Positions 16,801 to 21,953 of a stretch of 35,171 nt of DNA are shown in pieces. Position 1 is the first letter of the stretch; each line of letters opens with the position of its first letter. This DNA comes from Bacteroidota bacterium (lineage in GTDB: Bacteria > Bacteroidota > Bacteroidia > M30B66): NCBI GenBank assembly GCA_027483445.1, contig JAIXUS010000075.1, positions 1 through 35,171 of the forward strand, given 5' to 3'. The translations under genes were made by a program, and so were the position numbers. The notes beneath the pieces are model-generated. The model worked only from the letters and a program-made list of their open reading frames with translations, did not search any database and had not been told where the DNA came from.

Positions 16801-18946
16801 TAACAGTTCTCACTCTTATTGAGCTGGCTGTTTGAAGTGTAACTGTGCCAATTGACCAACTGCTTCCGTTAAATTCTCTGGCCAACAAGGTACTTACGTT
16901 TACACCTGGGTCTAAATCGCTTGGTTCCCAGTTGAAAGTTGTCTGCACATCCGTGTTACCAACTGCTACTTCAACACTCCAGTACCTATTTACACTCCTC
17001 AGTGGATTTAATCCCGAACCAGCAATGTTTGGATTGTCTCCATTGATGGTAGAAACAGTAACGCCACCATTGCCCAATGAATTGAATACGGTAACCAATA
17101 CTGGGCGATAATTCAATCCATCTCCAACTCTAAAAAGCTGGGAGATGGAGCCAACACCATAATTTAACTGTAGGTTTCCGTTTACATACCAATCTGTTGC
17201 AGAGAAGTTCTGAACAGTGCCTGTGGAAGCGACAATTACTTTATTGGATCCTGTGTTGATGTTACCATTGCTAAGTATAAGAATACTGTTAATGGTTTGG
17301 TTTCCACCTAAAGAAATTCCAAAGGTGTTGTTTACAGTGAGGAACGAAATAGTGCCACTTCCATTAAGTAATTGCGAAGCTGACGTACCGCTAAAAGACA
17401 AGGCATTATTGGTAACATTTCCAAAATTTGTGAACGTTGAACCGGTGAAGTTGATATTGTGGGTTCCAGAAATCGTGGCGCCGTTTGCAACGTTGTATGC
17501 CCCGGCATGAGAACCAGACGTGTTATTCAAGGTAAGGGTTCCTGAATTAATATTAGTTGTTCCCGAATTAACAAAGTTCACGTTGGCATCTAAAGTCGTG
17601 TTGCCATTGGTTTTTGTGATAGTTCCTCCAACATTGTTGTTCAAGGTTAACTGTGCGCCTGAAGCTTGATTTGAAAAGCCAGTTGATGCAGTGATATTGA
17701 AATTTCCGGAATTATTTATTGTTGCATTGGTTGATGCCAGGTTATAAACAATGTTCCCTGTGGTTGACCAATTCATGGTTCCGAAGTTATCAATGATGCG
17801 ATTATCTTGGAGTATGCTCGAATTGCCTCCACCGTTGATATTCAAAACAGCGCCAGCTAGAATTCTGGTTGTACCTAGACCACGTAAAATTCCAGACGTC
17901 CAATTGAATGTCGTTCCAGATCCCATTTCGAGTGTTCCATTTCCTTCAATAACCCCGGCATTAATGGTTGTAAGAGTTTGGGATCCACCAATGGAAGTGG
18001 TGTTAGCCACATTAAGAACTCCGTCGTTCAGGTTTATTGTTCCGGATCCAGCAATGGTATTTGATCCTGAGCAGTCAACGCTAGCGCCTGAGGTGATATT
18101 GATTATCGCATTATTCACCAATGAAGAACCATTGGCCAGGTTAAAGTCGGTACTTTGTATCGTGAATGTTCCTGCTGTAATTGTGAGCAAGCCTTGATTG
18201 ACAAAGCCTACATTAGAAGTGATTGTGACATTTCCGCCAACGTTTTTTTCAATATTTCCTGAAGGGCTGTTGGTAATAAAGAAAATCCCTCCACTTGTAT
18301 TGGTAAAATTGGCCGAAGCATTCATCAGGAATGTTCCGTTGTTGTTGATGCTAACGTTTGAACCTGCTGCGGTACATGAAATGTTTCCGGCCCCAGTCCA
18401 ATTCAAAGTTCCCCCTGAATTAGTAATGCTTACTGAGTTTTGTAAAAACGAAGTTCCTCCAACCCCGGGCATGTTCATCGTACCCCCCGCTAAGATGGTA
18501 GTGGCCACATTATTAATGAGTGAACCGGCACTAAAGTTAAACACTCCTCCGTTTTCAACAACCACTTCACCTGTACCTGCTACGGTTTGCGCGTTTGATA
18601 CGTTAAAGGTACCAAACACCCGAACTTCCGTCGAGGCGATTTCATTGGAGAGGGTTAACTGATTCACTCCTGAAATACTCAAGGTTCCACCGCTCTCCAC
18701 TACAATTTGATTCGCAGAAACAGAACTGGAGATAGACACCGTATGGGGTGCTCTAATGGTTACCTCATTATCTGTTACCGAGGGTGCAGCCGCTGCCGGG
18801 AGCCAAAGAGCACCATTGAACCGTTGCCAGGTGGAAGGTGAATTCCAGATTCCGCTTGCGATGCTTCGAAAATCTCCGTCAACTTGTGCAGTCGAGTAAA
18901 TACCACTCATAAACATGAGCAGAAGAAGTAGAAGTTTTGACTTCAT
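4880..18946 (-). CDS. Giant multidomain T9SS surface protein with S53-like protease
   Basis: This is a secreted mosaic protein. Residues below are numbered from an in-frame ATG at 18997; I prefer the ATG at 18946 (M18), where the signal peptide MKSKLLLLLLMFMSGIYSTA begins. In order: three beta-helix-like modules (about 39-745, 746-1255, 1256-1735), each opening with SGxWxxxxTWExxDG; LamG-like folds (about 1742-1896 and 2031-2192); MopE-like DCNDNxxAINP Ca-binding segments (about 1964-2024 and 2262-2324); a SprB-like repeat; an S53/S8-type protease (about 2550-2930) with D2562 (VGVLSDSYN), E2607 (DEGRAM) and S2907 (GTSAAAPH); a TIG domain; MBG domains with ANGRRAVNG motifs (about 3070-3510); CWQTP repeats (3587-3843) split from three further copies by a domain of about 200 residues; five PKD/Ig-like domains (about 4173-4603); and a type A T9SS sorting domain (LFPNPGNGQF to the end). 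A role in surface adhesion and proteolysis is inferred. No frameshift is seen. Confidence 0.93.
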   Translation of the reverse strand: MKSKLLLLLLMFMSGIYSTAQVDGDFRSIASGIWNSPSTWQRFNGALWLPAAAAPSVTDNEVTIRAPHTVSISSSVSANQIVVESGGTLSISGVNQLTLSNEIASTEVRVFGTFNVSNAQTVAGTGEVVVENGGVFNFSAGSLINNVATTILAGGTMNMPGVGGTSFLQNSVSITNSGGTLNWTGAGNISCTAAGSNVSINNNGTFLMNASANFTNTSGGIFFITNSPSGNIEKNVGGNVTITSNVGFVNQGLLTITAGTFTIQSTDFNLANGSSLVNNAIINITSGASVDCSGSNTIAGSGTINLNDGVLNVANTTSIGGSQTLTTINAGVIEGNGTLEMGSGTTFNWTSGILRGLGTTRILAGAVLNINGGGNSSILQDNRIIDNFGTMNWSTTGNIVYNLASTNATINNSGNFNITASTGFSNQASGAQLTLNNNVGGTITKTNGNTTLDANVNFVNSGTTNINSGTLTLNNTSGSHAGAYNVANGATISGTHNINFTGSTFTNFGNVTNNALSFSGTSASQLLNGSGTISFLTVNNTFGISLGGNQTINSILILSNGNINTGSNKVIVASTGTVQNFSATDWYVNGNLQLNYGVGSISQLFRVGDGLNYRPVLVTVFNSLGNGGVTVSTINGDNPNIAGSGLNPLRSVNRYWSVEVAVGNTDVQTTFNWEPSDLDPGVNVSTLLAREFNGSSWSIGTVTLQTASSIRVRTVSNGVNFYQIGEPACTPTNQYRSLQSGLWSNPATWETFDGCNWITSLVSPNLSSNEITIRSPHTVTVGSGNNLSIDQTIVENGATLNVTNSAILNISDGPGVDLLVNGTLLLEQATMNIETNNINTIQVNFDNSGVFNWGNGGTVNVVNPFSGEISFQGNSTFNMIGNAQRFISGSGAMQLSLSLNSVLNFNSAAELAISTMDGIGSVSIFNSGTTNFNENYSLFSEAQFQFLNDGILQIPSGVTVNFDERSTLLNLNQGIVNISGTLNLNQTFAEPDAFINQFGTFNVETGGQLNSLTKIEFKGPAVNNNGIVGFNFGFNGDAPQTLGGTGKILGLTMNNANGLTLNSNHRVEGNFALLNGLINTGSNRLILEPNTSIAASPNSWVNGNLEIESLPGFGGGFFEVGDETFKAPIFIGFDCLTGGSVLVKTFGSDHPNLATSGIDPNKSINRFWSIQALNGLTFSNGSITVNPTNDIDPGADFSNFIAAKFDGANWSLPTIQNNGSFISITDISSFGDLVVGEALPNVSGFPFRTATSGDWFNSATWEYFDGANWVASPIAPDATAGTISIENGHEVTVGFNTLTVDDVTIQSGGTLTTSFSTLQYAVSDFRPFIQVNGTINLANTVINGFDAPTAVLNISADGQMNINFVDANNLQIVNEGTITCGGSEIFRISNSLLDNLGSLNVSSNLGLIGSSILTNNNLMLVNANVEISSVAGGVINNTNDGEIRIEAIPTISAEIQNFGEIIVVTGNQLVHNAPSFPLGGIITIQNGAQLTSTTSIQINATSVVNNGEINANPLFFTGVETALSGTGSLRSVQLINSTRINLNSNHTITETLDFAGGGKIITGANLLTLPGGSTILGNNELSYVEGNLQRFIDASGPVTFPVGDAVNASSVTINASVTSPGFVTVSTLGEEYPIFNTSGLDPNSSVNRSWTISNQSLVFSVADVDFTWNIADVDNGANQSSFIAARYNGIAWSFPTTTNAQDGQLSASNILEFGDFVIASSQAVAAGASLNFDGNNDRVDWGGNLVPNNNRPYALSVWIKATGSANNRTILSQGNNLWLAINNFGDIQVADNWVTGAQFPNDNNWHNIIIVRNEQTASLYLDGAFVSENDFPLGNPNGNFVLGSNPNNDQYWFGSIDELRIWDKPLCASEILDLYNCSQVNGYSGLQSYFNFNQGTDGANNTSEAVLIDNSGGNLNGTLLNFDLTGSTSNFTADAFPTTGNCPGIETFLYFRDADADGFGNFSNSVWLNNACGFPGYVLDNDDCNDNDPAINPNNVETCNGLDDNCDGQIDNNNALNFDGVDDFVSIPEPVIGANPFTIEFWMRPESFPFDQMYLVANRTTENDNAGNWYRISMLQDGFIQAEFGRAGQGSGLFIGSASQVALNSWSHVALTRASDNTVRLYINGVLENSANDLARNFASLDGNAYFGQWVSLGISAFDGSIDEIRFWSVARSQNEIRASRVADVTGATGLIRNYTFNQGSSGGDNFSVTVARDLSQNVDGVLTNFDLASDVTGSNWVSGFSAPVYADVDGDGFGDVNASQNVSTTCNIPAGFVSDFSDCNDNNNAINPNGTEIQNGEDDNCNGQIDEGFVTCTISLTSSTGNTVIICTESGATTTDVNLVVTNGTAPYTFGTQDSTDLGVGIYQFTVTDALGCVANATIELVQANCIVPYYQPPANDTISNLIGAELTQLFFFPQTFADTTVAENIFEIRENLGDVLIEVISNVGQYETLLALLQTPDYGLNNLIDNGDSTLIITGFYPIANLKKLDSLPDLINYVRPYYSPINGNFPSTGLTTTQGDLVMGGVAAKNGWQVSGNGVKVGVLSDSYNTRSGNPAGLDVTNGDLPGDGNPNYPNPVNIALDYPFGRASDEGRAMLQIIHDIAPNAELYFRTGFISAGNFAEGIKELADSGCAILVDDITYITEPYFQDGVIAKAVDAVAQQGVSYFTSAGNFGKRAYEGVFNPTEAPVGYSGQAHNYGGGDVFQSISLEKGTYTIALQWEDDFYSLEQNTGAQNDLDIFLVDQFGNRLFGFNRNNLNGDPLEILPFVVKADVNANLIVTRKSGTGNVRFKYIVFRGSIQFNEFEQGTATVVGQANAAGAMAVGAVLFSNTPTFGVNPPTVASFSSRGGVLVDGINRNKPDFCAPNGVNTTVPLGGVNIDGDGFPNFFGTSAAAPHAAAAAALVQEAKQSFLNQTLSGAEMKTILQSFAIDMEDDGFDNASGAGFIQVDAVLGSFSNPKPNLISIELQDSSITPGEQPVGVLITGEYFDEEAVVIFQYDTLETQVMSDTQMVVIVPAFEGNPPLTVFNPALTNSGLDGGLSDSLYFFGDIPQNVRVVVNSATKRFGERIPEYEITVTVDNVPLAQTNLTLDSLGLNDITFSSSANNLSNVGLYFRRATSSVTDLSLPSSQELANKFNYQFVDGLLTITRMPLTVKPKDTTLVYGASINGKAIQFDYQYDQQNIDPSERAIFQDSLSATHQSTMSKTVVLLDGTLPVNGRTIADTDLLNLSFFASGRVAANRISSANGRRAVNGIEFDTTDYVPLSPESIFDLEVDDANVTIYNALSAANGRRAVNGISAANGRRAVNGEVTVNALSSANGRRAVNGISAANGRRAVNSNTFNEESNEDAILLLDSLDFENSDGDDDVENDSIVGYTSMNLITGVDVGNWLIAPGVLMSENFDISYALGNLTITPKTLFVKAENKTKTCLDAGIEFTSTKEFYQYENVDSTVVASGPDFTVLNEQGEIADINALTPGTYQIVPSNLVQLGTIPNYTPVYESGVLTVEPGVIASANAGTITCFGGSTSVVVTATGGTEPYSGTGTFTVSAGPYSFTVTDAIGCSSTVSGTISQPASLPPVPTDLACWQTPVFNEQTCSWDITGSQPAAPTGLACWQTPSFNTTTCAWEVSGSQPAAPTGLACWQTPNFNTTTCAWEVSGSQPAAPTGLACWQTPNFNTTTCAWEVSGSQPAAPTGLACWQTPSFNTTTCAWEVSGSQPAAPTGLACWQTPSFNTTTCAWEVSGSQPEAPTGLACWQTPNFNTTTCAWEVSGSQPAAPTGLACWQTPSFNTTTCTWEVSGSQPATPTGLACWQTPNFNTTTCAWEVSGVEPIEPVVYADAVPQTTNTPYVGPTVVESRARWGATGFEAVVFTPAHPGPPPAGVGLSLNPVGTPIWLDGFTRNFQFIYDASTGASTWSIDWNNNQIYGNGETVTSTASSLANKGFENLNIFLQGGAVDAPNTGASVTVSNFNLNGVDFGGFMANNNTVVTQSFRNSEGIFGDITITGRVNFANGAGTANERPRFYIRFGNAVEIENQNCWDNVVLNNTTCTWENIGTQPPAPTNLACWQNASFNSNTCAWEVTGTQPPMPALLCYQTAQFNNATCAWEISGSPNPPVVSNISACGSYVWPVNGQTYTQGGTYQVEQSCTTFVLNLTILAAPTAGTISGPTNSCAHQGSNGSLATYSIQASNASTYQWTIPSGATNVSGQGTPTISFRFASSFSSGTVSVVVGGCGSSVQRSIQVTRTAPTTPVAITGPTNLCAFRGNGAVVSYSIAAVPNASSYTWTLPSGLTLVNGAGTTNITVTVAANFNSGTLKVRANSPCGNSSTRNLSLNTSLPATPSSISGTSKSCPGDVRTFSVNPVTNATSYNWTVPTGTNIVSGIGTNVISLSFGANYTGGTLSVRAVNGCGQSNSRTMSLSRNTPAIPASITGPASNLCGGGIFTYSIQPVSNATSYNWTLPNGATMVNNNGTSVTISLASNFSSGNITVAAVNGCGTSTARSLSLSRLPATPASISGPTTVCRNQQGVVYSTPAIAGLSYSWTVPSGATITSGQGTASITVRFGTSNGCVSVRASNACGISNTRSINVCTVSCRVDGENAEEDAITATELVENQKLSLFPNPGNGQFSLSGLNPAEPALIQIFATNGQVVESLRVPAESMQLRLDISKFASGLYLIRIEQAGKTEELRYVKD
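6622..6850 (-). repeat. Three degenerate CWQ-type repeat units
   Basis: Within the giant gene, three further copies of the CWQxxxFNxxTCAWEVxGxQP unit occur (starting NCWDNVV, LACWQNAS and LLCYQTAQ). They are clearly diverged from the main array and are separated from it by about 600 bp encoding an unrelated beta-rich domain. They look like the older end of the same repeat family. Confidence 0.8.
7466..8221 (-). repeat. 84-bp tandem repeat array (nine CWQTP units)
   Basis: Eight near-identical units of exactly 84 bp fill 7466-8137, and a degenerate first unit lies at 8138-8221. Each encodes 28 residues with the core GLACWQTPxFNTTTCAWEVS. Units differ by a few bases only (S or N before FNTTT; one A-to-E, one A-to-T and one CAW-to-CTW change). 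Each unit has two cysteines, which may form a disulfide. The near identity at DNA level indicates recent unit expansion, and copy number may vary between strains. Confidence 0.97.
8938..9228 (-). repeat. SAANGRRAVNG motif array within MBG region
   Basis: Five copies of S(S/A)ANGRRAVN(G/S) are encoded in the giant gene. One lies at about 9190-9228 and four at 8938-9095, as two pairs separated by EVTVNAL. The amino acids are almost invariant but codons differ between copies (for example CGGCGGCC, CTCTTCGCCC and CTCTGCGTCC on the plus strand over NGRRA). This suggests selection on the peptide rather than recent DNA duplication. Partial relatives (PVNGRTIADTD, ASGRVAANRIS) precede the first copy. 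Confidence 0.85.
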
Positions 18947-19740
18947 GATTGGAGGGGTTTGTATTTTGTTAGGTTGTGAGATGGGAATCAGGTTCATTTT
19001 TGAGGGATCAACTTGAAGTTGGCTTTCAGTAATGGAGCAATTAAAAAATCCATCGATTTGGGTTTTTGTAGAATTGTCGCATCTTCTTTTGAATCAACGG
19101 TAGCATTCGGAAAGTGAATTTTCGGAAAGCGTATCTTGAATGTGAAGATTTGGAACTTCGAAAGCGATGGTAATGAAAAGCGGCTCAATCGCCGCAGGCT
19201 GTTCATTGGTCGAACGCAAAGCATTGACAATGTAGTGCAATAACTGTAGGCCCTTGGCGCTTCGTTCATCTTCTTACTCGGCCTATGAATTAACCTGATA
19301 GAAATCGGTCGAAGAACAAGCCAACAAATAATACAACACACTAAGGCTACTGGTATATTCATATTCCTGATTGTCAGTAGTTAATGAGTCTTTTTATTGC
19401 CGACTAAACACAGTTCTGCCAATCTTTCGGATGTGAAAGGAGCCGTATTCAAACAACAAAGTAAGATTCACTGTAAATTGAAATTAGGTTAGGTGGCATA
19501 AAGGTAGGCTCATAATTCGAATCGCGCAATCTAAAATAACTTTAATTAATATTTATATGTGATTATAATTAATCAAAAAAGATTAATAAAGTAAATATAG
19601 GAACAGTAAATAGGTGCTAATTCCCGAGTATTTTACCCTATTTAACGGTGCTTGCGCTCTGGTCAACATCAGAAAGTAAACTATACTGAATGTAAGGAAA
19701 GTGCTCCAAGCGATCTAAATCCTTATTTTTTTTCAGTTCA
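18947..19740 (-). other. Long intergenic region upstream of the giant gene
   Basis: This is almost 800 bp between the type B cargo gene and the giant gene's preferred start. The part at about 19530-19610 is strongly AT-rich (runs such as TTTAATTAATATTTATATG) and is the likeliest place for a promoter or binding site. I found no clear TAnnTTTG match on the minus strand and no terminator with a T-run for the upstream gene. A 122-codon minus-strand reading frame spans 18994-19362, but its protein resembles nothing I recognise and it is probably chance. Confidence 0.5.
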
Positions 19741-21723
19741 CTATTTTCTTCTCATGTCTAAGAATCCCGACATCGTGCCTTTATCCTTTGAAGTGGTTGT
19801 GTAATCGATTAGCCAGAAGTAAGTGCCATCGGGTGCTTCGCCAAGTTTAGTTCGGCCATCCCAACCAGAATTGAGGTTATCTGTGGAGAACACTTCTGCA
19901 CCCCAGCGATTCAGGATTCTCAACCGCGATTCTTCGATGCACTCAGCCTTTTGTGGAACGAATACATCGTTGAATCCATCGTTGTTGGGTGTAAATGCGT
20001 TGGGAATGGCCAAGACAAAAGTGCAGGTGCAGTTAAGCACCGAAATGAGAATACTATCACGGCTGATGCAATTTTCGTTTCTACCTTCAACCCAATATAG
20101 TCCGGAGCTTCCAACAACCTTAGAGTCATCCACACTGCCATCCGACCATAGATAACTTTCTGCTGCCCCCGCTGTTAGTGTAATTAGGTCTCCCTCGCAA
20201 AGGTTTAAGTCGCTGCCCAAACCCACCAACGGAATAGCCTCAAGGGTGATGTTAACAGTATCGACCGATTTACATGGCCCATTAGAGGCATTTACCCAAT
20301 AAACCCCGCTCTCCTCAATATTGATGGAGGCTGTGGTTTCGCCCGATGACCATTGATAGTTTATAGCTTCCTGTGCAGCAAGTTCTATGGGTTGATTGGT
20401 GCAAATCAAAGTGTCCGCACCGAGATCTATGGAGGGAAATGTGAAGTAAATCAGTGAAACAGAATCCGTTCCGCTGCACTGTGCCAAGGTGGTTTCGACC
20501 CAATACTCACCGGCGCTGGTCACTTGAATACTATTATTGGTAGATCCTGTGTTCCACAAATAGCTATCAGCCGGACCCACGCTCAATAACACGGTATCGC
20601 CCAGGCAGGCCGATTGATTTGTACCGAGATTGGGCGGTTCAAAAAACACAATTTCGACTGAATCTGTCGAGCTTCCGCAGTTATTGGATGCAAAAAGGCT
20701 GTAAATCCCTGAATTGGAAACTTCAATACTGGGCGCCAGGGTGTTGTCTTGCCAGAAATAGGCTTGAATAATTCCGCCTGTATTTACCGGTGAGAGCGTG
20801 AAGGCCTCAGGGGCGCATAATATGGTATCGTTTCCGAGTGAAATTTCAGGTAGCAGTGAAATGCCTATTGCAATGGTATCGCTTCCGCTACAGCCGTCTT
20901 TTTCTAACGAAAGCCAATACTCACCGGGTTCAGTGATGAGCAGCGAATCGCCTTGGCTTGCGTCGCTCCACTCATTGTTGGCTCCCTCCACGGGCGACTC
21001 CAAACTAAATAGCAACCCCTCGCAGATGGTGGTGTCGGCGCCAAGGCTGAATTCGAAGGCAGAAGTGGTGCCGAAATAAACATCGTCGATGCCAAGGTCG
21101 TTGAAGCCATCGTTGCGGCGACTTTCGATTTGGATGAAGGCAAGAGTGTCGTTACCCGAATTCCATTCGGTGCAGAGGTAGGTCCATTGTGGGCAGCACG
21201 GTTCGGTGACGAGTGCAAGGTCGATTTCGGCCATTTCTTGTCCGTTGATGCGCAGACCCATCAGTGGAGCGCCTCCTGAAAAACAGTCAGGATTTCGGGC
21301 CAAATCGCGTATGTAGCAGGAGAATACGTAAGTGGTGTTTGGGCTCACCGCAATGGCGTTTTGGGTAGCAGGTGGCAGGCTGGGGTTGAATGGCTTCCAG
21401 GCTACATCAGGGTCAGCTTGCGAGGCTGTTGGACTGGTATCAAACCAAAGGAATCGGCCAATTGCGGGATCTCCTGTGGTGTGGTCGGTTTGAGGGCTCT
21501 CGAAACAAGCTCCGTAATTGCGTGATGGAACAATAATATAGGTTCCGGGTGTGGGAAAAAATGTGTAGGGGTTGTCGGTTTGAAAACCGGGCGGAACATC
21601 TATAAATGGTGCAGAAAAATCCGGATTGTAATCGGCCAAAAGGTTAGCCCCGTTTGAGCAACATTGACTGTATATGGCCGCACTGAGGAATTGAAGAAAT
21701 CCCAAAATGTACAGTTTTTTCAT
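19741..21723 (-). CDS. T9SS type B cargo protein with Ig/PKD-like repeats
   Basis: The 660-residue secreted protein starts with signal peptide MKKLYILGFLQFLSAAIYSQ. An N-terminal beta-rich region (about 21-225) resembles a carbohydrate-binding or jelly-roll fold. Five Ig/PKD-like units follow, each built around LGxDxxxCxGxxxxLxxxxxxxxYLWxxGSxxxSIxVxxxGxYWV. The C-terminus (about residue 575 on) is the gliding-motility-associated type B sorting domain: IPNAFTPNNDGFNDVF, then ILNRWGAEVF, GWDG and APDGTYFWLI. Known type B cargo is exported by T9SS and often stays at the cell surface with SprF-like partners. Its ligand is unknown. It is the only type B protein in this window, lying between type A cargo genes, and probably has its own promoter. 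Confidence 0.92.
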   Translation of the reverse strand: MKKLYILGFLQFLSAAIYSQCCSNGANLLADYNPDFSAPFIDVPPGFQTDNPYTFFPTPGTYIIVPSRNYGACFESPQTDHTTGDPAIGRFLWFDTSPTASQADPDVAWKPFNPSLPPATQNAIAVSPNTTYVFSCYIRDLARNPDCFSGGAPLMGLRINGQEMAEIDLALVTEPCCPQWTYLCTEWNSGNDTLAFIQIESRRNDGFNDLGIDDVYFGTTSAFEFSLGADTTICEGLLFSLESPVEGANNEWSDASQGDSLLITEPGEYWLSLEKDGCSGSDTIAIGISLLPEISLGNDTILCAPEAFTLSPVNTGGIIQAYFWQDNTLAPSIEVSNSGIYSLFASNNCGSSTDSVEIVFFEPPNLGTNQSACLGDTVLLSVGPADSYLWNTGSTNNSIQVTSAGEYWVETTLAQCSGTDSVSLIYFTFPSIDLGADTLICTNQPIELAAQEAINYQWSSGETTASINIEESGVYWVNASNGPCKSVDTVNITLEAIPLVGLGSDLNLCEGDLITLTAGAAESYLWSDGSVDDSKVVGSSGLYWVEGRNENCISRDSILISVLNCTCTFVLAIPNAFTPNNDGFNDVFVPQKAECIEESRLRILNRWGAEVFSTDNLNSGWDGRTKLGEAPDGTYFWLIDYTTTSKDKGTMSGFLDMRRK

Positions 21724-21768
21724 GGTTCAGATTGAGATTTGTGATCTGTATGTTGGCAACTTTACTTT

Positions 21769-21776
21769 CAAAGTTA
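21769..21776 (-). promoter_or_regulatory. Putative -7 element for the type B cargo gene
   Basis: The minus strand reads TAACTTTG, a full TAnnTTTG match, giving a leader of about 40 nt before the ATG at 21723. An ATTG lies about 15 nt further upstream and is a poor -33 candidate. Confidence 0.4.
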
Positions 21777-21953
21777 CCTTAGTTGGTTGCTCAATTTCTT
21801 CGGTTCAGCGAATAGGGTAGAATTAAGGGTATTTCAATACAATAGCAAGTAGGTATTCTGATTTCGCTTTGAATTTTAATCAATTCATAACGCATTCACC
21901 TTAAGCGTTTTTTGAAAGAGCTTTGTTAGGGAATTATTACAGAGTTACGCAAG

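Noticed and set aside
18994..19362. A 122-codon minus-strand reading frame whose stop overlaps a possible giant-gene ATG at 18997 (ATGA)
   Set aside because: The protein shows no recognisable domain, its composition looks random (Ser/Arg/Phe-rich), and the better giant-gene start is at 18946, so the overlap is likely chance.
19690..19740. Inverted repeat TAAGGA/TCCTTA followed by T-run on the plus strand
   Set aside because: The T-run is on the wrong side for the minus-strand gene ending at 19741, and no plus-strand gene is present to be terminated.
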